Below the pieces are notes generated by a model. It was not told the DNA's origin and did not search any database. It worked only from the letters and a program-made list of their open reading frames with translations. From NCBI GenBank assembly GCA_023387135.1, contig JAEWIK010000144.1:1-9053 (forward strand): a stretch of DNA of 9,053 nt, read 5' to 3'. Both the position numbers and the translations under genes were made by a program. This document shows, piece by piece, positions 5,374 through 9,053 of this stretch. How positions within the stretch are numbered: position 1 is the stretch's first letter; each line of letters opens with the position of its first letter. Source of the stretch: Actinomycetes bacterium (lineage in GTDB: Bacteria > Actinomycetota > Actinomycetes > Propionibacteriales > Propionibacteriaceae).

Positions 5374-8180
5374 GGGGCATGCCGCTGGTCCTCCCCCGGG
5401 CGCCCTTCGTCGGCAGGGCCGCTGAACTCACAGAACTGCAGGACGCCTGGCGGCGTGCCCTGGCGGGCGAGCCCCCGCTCGCCCGCATCGGCGGTGAGGC
5501 GGGCATCGGCAAGACCTCGCTCGTCCATGCTTTCGTCCGCGACCTGCCCGACGACGCGATCGTGCTCACGGGCCAGTGCGTGAGGATCGGCGGGCTGCCG
5601 ATGCCCTACGCGCCCATCGCGTCGATCCTCGAACAGCTCGCCCGCCGCGTCGGGGTCGAGACGGTGCGCAGGTGGGCCGGCAACGGCCAGGCCCAGCTCG
5701 GCATGGTCGTCCCCGACCTCTCTGCCGAACCTGTCAGCGGCCAGCCCGACAGGCTCGCGCTGTTCGACGCGCTGGCCTCCGTCCTCGAGGCCGCCGCGGC
5801 GGAGGCGCCCGTCTGCCTCGTGCTGGAAGACCTCCACGCCGGCGAGCAACTGACCTGGCACCTGCTGCAGTTCCTGCAGGCCGTCCTGCCGGGGTCGCGG
5901 CTGTTGCTCATCGCCACCTACCGATCGGACGAACTGCCGACCAGGCACCCGCTCCGGCCCGTGCTCGCCGAGTTGGGAAGGCGCCCAGGGGTGGGACGGC
6001 TGGAACTCCGTCCGATGCCCGAGGAGGACCTCGCCGACCTCGTGCGCAGCGTGCTGCCCGAGGGGCGCCCGGCGCTGATCGCGAGGATGGTGGAGCGCAG
6101 CGACGGCGTCCCCTACTTCGCCGAGGAGCTCGCCAGGGGTGCCCAGGAGGGCAGGTCTGACCTCCCGTCCACCCTCGCCGAAGCGCTGCTGGCAAGGGTG
6201 TACGGGCTGTCGGAGACCGCGTCGGAGCTCATGCGGCTGGCGTGCGGCGCGGGGCTCATGGTGTCCCACGAACTGCTGGAGGCGCTCTCGGGCCTGTCGC
6301 CCGACGACCTCGACGCCGCCCTGCGCGAGACTGTCGACGCGGCGTTGCTGGTGCCGACCGAGGACGGCTACGCCTTCCGCCACGGCCTGCTGCGCGAGGT
6401 GATCCACGACAAGCTGCTGCCCGGCGAACACGTCAGGCTGCATTCGCGCGTCGCCGACGCGCTGATCGCCACGTCGGATCCCGACGACCCGCCTGCCGAC
6501 CTCGCCCACCACCTGCTGGCCGCCAACCGGCTGCCGGAGGGCTTCGAGGCCTGCCGCAAGGTGGTCGAGGGGTCGACCCACGCCCACCTCACCCGGTTGC
6601 GCCTGCTCGAGCACGCCCTCGAGGTGTGGGATCGGGACCCGTCCGCCGCGCGCGTGCTCGGCACGCGTTCCGAGGTGCTGCACGCCGCCGCCGAGGCCGC
6701 CAGGTCGGCGGGCGAGCCCGCCCGCGCGCTGCCGTTGATCGAGGCGTCCCTGAAGGAGAGCGGCCCCGACGACGACCCGCTGCTGCGCGCCGAACGCCTC
6801 ATCATCCTGTCGAGACTGCGGTACCGGCTGCTCGGGCAGGACCCGCTGCCGATCCTGTCCGAAGCGCTGGCACTGACGCCCGCCGACAGGCCCACCACCC
6901 AGCGTGCCGAGGTGCTGGAGCACCTCAGTTCCCAGTTGATGCTGGACGGAAGGCTGCAGGAGAGCCTCGCCACCGCCGAGGAAGGCCTGCCCATCGCCCG
7001 CGAGGTGGGTGCCACCACCGCCGAGTCCAGCCTGCTCAACACCATGGGCTGCGTGGTGGCGGCGCTCGGCGACGAGGTCAGAGGGCTCGACCTGCTGCAC
7101 CAGGCCGGAAGCATCGCCGAGGGGCGCGCCAGGACCCGCTGGCGCATCAACTACAGCAACCAGCTCCACCTCGCCGGACGGTTCCGCGAGGCGGCGGACG
7201 TCGCCCTGCTCGGCGTCGCCGACGCCCGCGCGCTCGGCGTCGAACGGTCAGTGGGGGTCATTATGGCCGCCAACGCTGCCGAGAGCCTGCTCGCCCTCGG
7301 CGATCCCGACGAGGCCGTCGCGCTCGTCGAACCCGCGCTCGCGCTGAACCCGCCCAGCGAGCAACGACTCAACCTCCGGCTGCTGCTCGCCGAGGTCGCC
7401 CTCGTGCGCGGCAACCTCGACGAGGCCGAGGCGATCCTCGGCGAGTTCCTCCCCGTCTATCGGGCCGAGCAGTCCGAACCCCAGGACAGGTTCCGCGTCG
7501 GACGGGCGATCGCCACGTTCGCCCTGCTCAAGGACCAGTCGGCGCGCGCCTGGGAGGTGGGACGCCACCTGCTCACGATGTCGGGACGCGAACACCCCGC
7601 CCACTCCTGGCAGGCGGCAGGCCTCGCGGCCCGCGCGCTGCGGCTGGGAGCGGGCGACCTGGCCGCCGACGGCGAGTGGTTGCGGGAACGGACCGCGCAG
7701 TTGGCGCCGTCGAGCACGCAGTCGCGCTGGCGCACCCTGCTGGACGCCGAACTCACAGACACCGTGGAAGCGTGGCGCCGGGCGTCGGAGGCCTTCATCG
7801 GCGGTCCCGTCAGCATTCGTCTCGACGCGCTCATCGAGACCGGAAAGGACCTGGTGGCGGCAGGCTCCCCCGCCGCCGACATCCTCGACTCGGCACGGAC
7901 GCTCGCGGTCGACCTGGGCGCCGAGCCGCGGCTGGAACTGGTGTCCGCCCTGCAGCGCCGCGCGGGCCTCGTCCGCGGCCCCGCCGCCGCGCCCGGGCTC
8001 ACCCCCCGCGAACACGAGGTCCTCACCCTGTTGATGGACGGGGCGAGCAACGGCGAGATCGCCAGGAAGCTCTTCGTGTCGACCAAGACCGTCAGCGTCC
8101 ACGTCTCGAACATCCTCGCCAAACTGGGCGTCGCCAGCCGCGGTGCGGCGGCGGCGAAGGCGCGCCGCGAAGGCTGGTGA
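5370..8180 (+). CDS. LAL-type transcriptional regulator (AAA ATPase, TPR-like, LuxR HTH)
   Basis: A 936-aa regulator of the large ATP-binding LuxR (MalT-like) class. The N-terminal ATPase opens with FVGR (13-16), has a Walker A GEAGIGKT (42-49), a Walker B VCLVLEDLH (148-156) and a sensor-type ATYRSDE (182-188). A long helical middle (about 400-830) of degenerate Ala/Leu-rich TPR-like repeats would sense ligand or partner. The C-terminal LuxR HTH begins LTPREHEVL (877-885) and continues through SNGEIARKLFVSTKTVSVHV to the C-terminus. All ATPase motifs are intact; there is no receiver domain. The start is uncertain: ATG 5370 has GGTGAT 6 nt upstream, ATG 5379 has AGGGG only 1 nt away, and GTG 5340 has no support. 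Its target and inducer cannot be read here, since its neighbours (small protein, gltA, fumarase) are not a typical maltose or antibiotic cluster. Confidence 0.9.
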   Translation: MRGMPLVLPRAPFVGRAAELTELQDAWRRALAGEPPLARIGGEAGIGKTSLVHAFVRDLPDDAIVLTGQCVRIGGLPMPYAPIASILEQLARRVGVETVRRWAGNGQAQLGMVVPDLSAEPVSGQPDRLALFDALASVLEAAAAEAPVCLVLEDLHAGEQLTWHLLQFLQAVLPGSRLLLIATYRSDELPTRHPLRPVLAELGRRPGVGRLELRPMPEEDLADLVRSVLPEGRPALIARMVERSDGVPYFAEELARGAQEGRSDLPSTLAEALLARVYGLSETASELMRLACGAGLMVSHELLEALSGLSPDDLDAALRETVDAALLVPTEDGYAFRHGLLREVIHDKLLPGEHVRLHSRVADALIATSDPDDPPADLAHHLLAANRLPEGFEACRKVVEGSTHAHLTRLRLLEHALEVWDRDPSAARVLGTRSEVLHAAAEAARSAGEPARALPLIEASLKESGPDDDPLLRAERLIILSRLRYRLLGQDPLPILSEALALTPADRPTTQRAEVLEHLSSQLMLDGRLQESLATAEEGLPIAREVGATTAESSLLNTMGCVVAALGDEVRGLDLLHQAGSIAEGRARTRWRINYSNQLHLAGRFREAADVALLGVADARALGVERSVGVIMAANAAESLLALGDPDEAVALVEPALALNPPSEQRLNLRLLLAEVALVRGNLDEAEAILGEFLPVYRAEQSEPQDRFRVGRAIATFALLKDQSARAWEVGRHLLTMSGREHPAHSWQAAGLAARALRLGAGDLAADGEWLRERTAQLAPSSTQSRWRTLLDAELTDTVEAWRRASEAFIGGPVSIRLDALIETGKDLVAAGSPAADILDSARTLAVDLGAEPRLELVSALQRRAGLVRGPAAAPGLTPREHEVLTLLMDGASNGEIARKLFVSTKTVSVHVSNILAKLGVASRGAAAAKARREGW

Positions 8181-8198
8181 CCGGCCGGGCCGGTCACC
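8176..8198. terminator. Hairpin between convergent LAL and fumarase genes
   Basis: GGTGACCGGC (8176-8185) and GCCGGTCACC (8189-8198) form a perfect 10-bp stem around a 3-nt centre. The left arm includes the LAL stop codon (TGA 8178-8180). It lies 27 nt past the fumarase stop on the opposite strand. No U-run follows, but position and symmetry suit a shared bidirectional terminator for the converging transcripts. Confidence 0.6.
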
Positions 8199-8225
8199 GC
8201 GTCCGCTGAGGCCCGACCGCCCGGG

Positions 8226-9053
8226 TCAGTTGCGCGTCAGGTGCAGCAGCGTCGGCTTCGCCACGTCGGCGAAGAAGTCGTTGCCCTTGTCGTCCACCAC
8301 GATGAAGGCCGGGAAGTCGACGACGTCGATCTTCCAGATCGCCTCCATGCCGAGCTCGGGGTACTCCAGCAGCTCGACATTCTTGATGCAGTCCTGCGCC
8401 AGCCGCGCCGCGGGTCCGCCGATCGAGCCGAGGTAGAACCCGCCGTGCGACGCGCAGGCGTCGGTGACTGCCTTCGACCTGTTGCCCTTGGCGACCATGA
8501 TCATCGAGCCGCCTTCGGCCTGGAACCTGTCGACATAGGAGTCCATGCGTCCGGCGGTCGTCGGGCCGAACGACCCCGACGGCATCCCTGCCGGGGTCTT
8601 CGCGGGGCCCGCGTAGTAGACCGGGTGGTCCTTCAGGTACTGCGGCATGGGCTCGCCGGCGTCGAGGCGTTCGCGGATCTTCGCGTGGGCGATGTCGCGG
8701 GCGACGATCAGCGTCCCCGTGAGCGACAGCCGGGTCTTCACCGGGTAGTTGCTGAGTTCGGCCAGGACGTCGGCCATCGGACGCCGGAGGTCGACCTCGA
8801 CGACCTCGTCGTCGGACAGGTGCTCGTCGGTGGTGTCGGGCATGAAGCGGGCGGGCTCGCGTTCGAGCTGCTCGATGAACACGCCGTCCGGGGTGATCTT
8901 GGCGAGGCACTGCCTGTCGGCCGAGCAGGACACCGAGATGGCGACCGGCAGCGAGGCGCCGTGCCGCGGCAGCCTCACGACCCTCACGTCATGGCAGAAG
9001 TACTTGCCGCCGAACTGGGCACCGATGCCGAATTCCCTGGTGAGCTTCAGGAC
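8226..9053 (-). CDS. Class I (iron-sulfur) fumarate hydratase, C-terminal half
   Basis: The visible 275 residues are the C-terminal half of a single-chain class I fumarase, which hydrates fumarate to malate in the TCA cycle using a [4Fe-4S] cluster. The frame stays open to the right edge with [25 protein letters not shown], so the N-terminal part with two of the three cluster cysteines lies outside. The third expected ligand is present as Cys43 of the visible part in ISVSCSADR, equivalent to Cys318 of E. coli FumA. Further close matches to FumA are [76 protein letters not shown] and [12 protein letters not shown]. The end is near FumA's, so the chain is complete at the C-terminus. As an Fe-S enzyme it is expected to be oxygen-sensitive. 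Confidence 0.96.
   Translation of the reverse strand, partial: VLKLTREFGIGAQFGGKYFCHDVRVVRLPRHGASLPVAISVSCSADRQCLAKITPDGVFIEQLEREPARFMPDTTDEHLSDDEVVEVDLRRPMADVLAELSNYPVKTRLSLTGTLIVARDIAHAKIRERLDAGEPMPQYLKDHPVYYAGPAKTPAGMPSGSFGPTTAGRMDSYVDRFQAEGGSMIMVAKGNRSKAVTDACASHGGFYLGSIGGPAARLAQDCIKNVELLEYPELGMEAIWKIDVVDFPAFIVVDDKGNDFFADVAKPTLLHLTRN

Noticed and set aside
5016..7169. 717-aa open frame on the minus strand, antisense to the LAL regulator
   Set aside because: Its product is low-complexity (Gly, Gln, Arg, Val-rich) with no recognisable domain. It mirrors the codon structure of the well-supported LAL gene, a routine artefact in high-GC DNA.
6242..8209. 655-aa plus-strand frame overlapping the LAL gene
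   Set aside because: It is Arg, Pro and Gly-rich frame-shadow sequence. The LAL frame in the same place carries intact ATPase and HTH motifs.
8194..8910. 238-aa minus-strand frame overlapping fumarase
   Set aside because: This Arg and Pro-rich shadow lies in the wrong frame. The fumarase frame matches FumA-type enzymes along its whole visible length.

Overview
The window is dense, high-GC DNA with frequent AGG arginine codons and G/C-ending codons. This points to a high-GC Gram-positive actinobacterium. A single-chain class I (Fe-S) fumarase, a cytosolic YceI protein and a large ATP-binding LuxR (LAL) regulator together suggest Propionibacteriaceae, perhaps Tessaracoccus-like. That placement is inference from gene content and codon habit. 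No mobile element, CRISPR array, tRNA, rRNA or integration scar was seen, and the gene content reads as chromosomal core.

Layout, left to right. (1) The C-terminal 253 residues of a glycine betaine/choline-type ABC transporter substrate-binding protein (+) end at 762. (2) A short gap carrying two GC-rich hairpins separates it from a convergent universal stress protein (-, 832-1344). (3) A divergent promoter region of about 147 bp, with a CCTGAC-N9-GTCAGG inverted repeat, leads to a COG2403-type P-loop protein related to archaeal cyclic 2,3-diphosphoglycerate synthetase (+, 1492-2841). (4) Its last 14 bases overlap the end of a convergent yceI gene (-, 2828-3391). The only strong hairpin near that junction lies inside the coding tail of the P-loop gene. 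(5) yceI has a near-consensus promoter (TTGACA-N17-TACTAT) flanked by two TTGA-N4-TCAA palindromes that look like a repressor operator pair. (6) Citrate synthase gltA (+, 3636-4931) follows. (7) Next come a 14-bp perfect palindrome, a tandem 8-bp repeat and a 69-aa basic small protein of unknown function (+, 5054-5263). (8) A 936-aa LAL-type regulator (AAA ATPase, TPR-like middle, C-terminal LuxR HTH; +, 5370-8180) has a strong Shine-Dalgarno and a four-codon ORF immediately before its start. (9) A bidirectional-type hairpin separates it from the C-terminal half of class I fumarase (-, 8226 to the window edge).

Functionally, citrate synthase and fumarase are TCA-cycle enzymes, and the betaine-binding protein and universal stress protein fit osmotic and general stress physiology. 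The P-loop protein, the small protein and the LAL regulator have no function that the sequence can fix. I see no convincing new multi-gene system. The points most worth a second look are the P-loop protein, the yceI operator pair, the small-gene/LAL leader region, and the terminator-like hairpin inside overlapping convergent genes.
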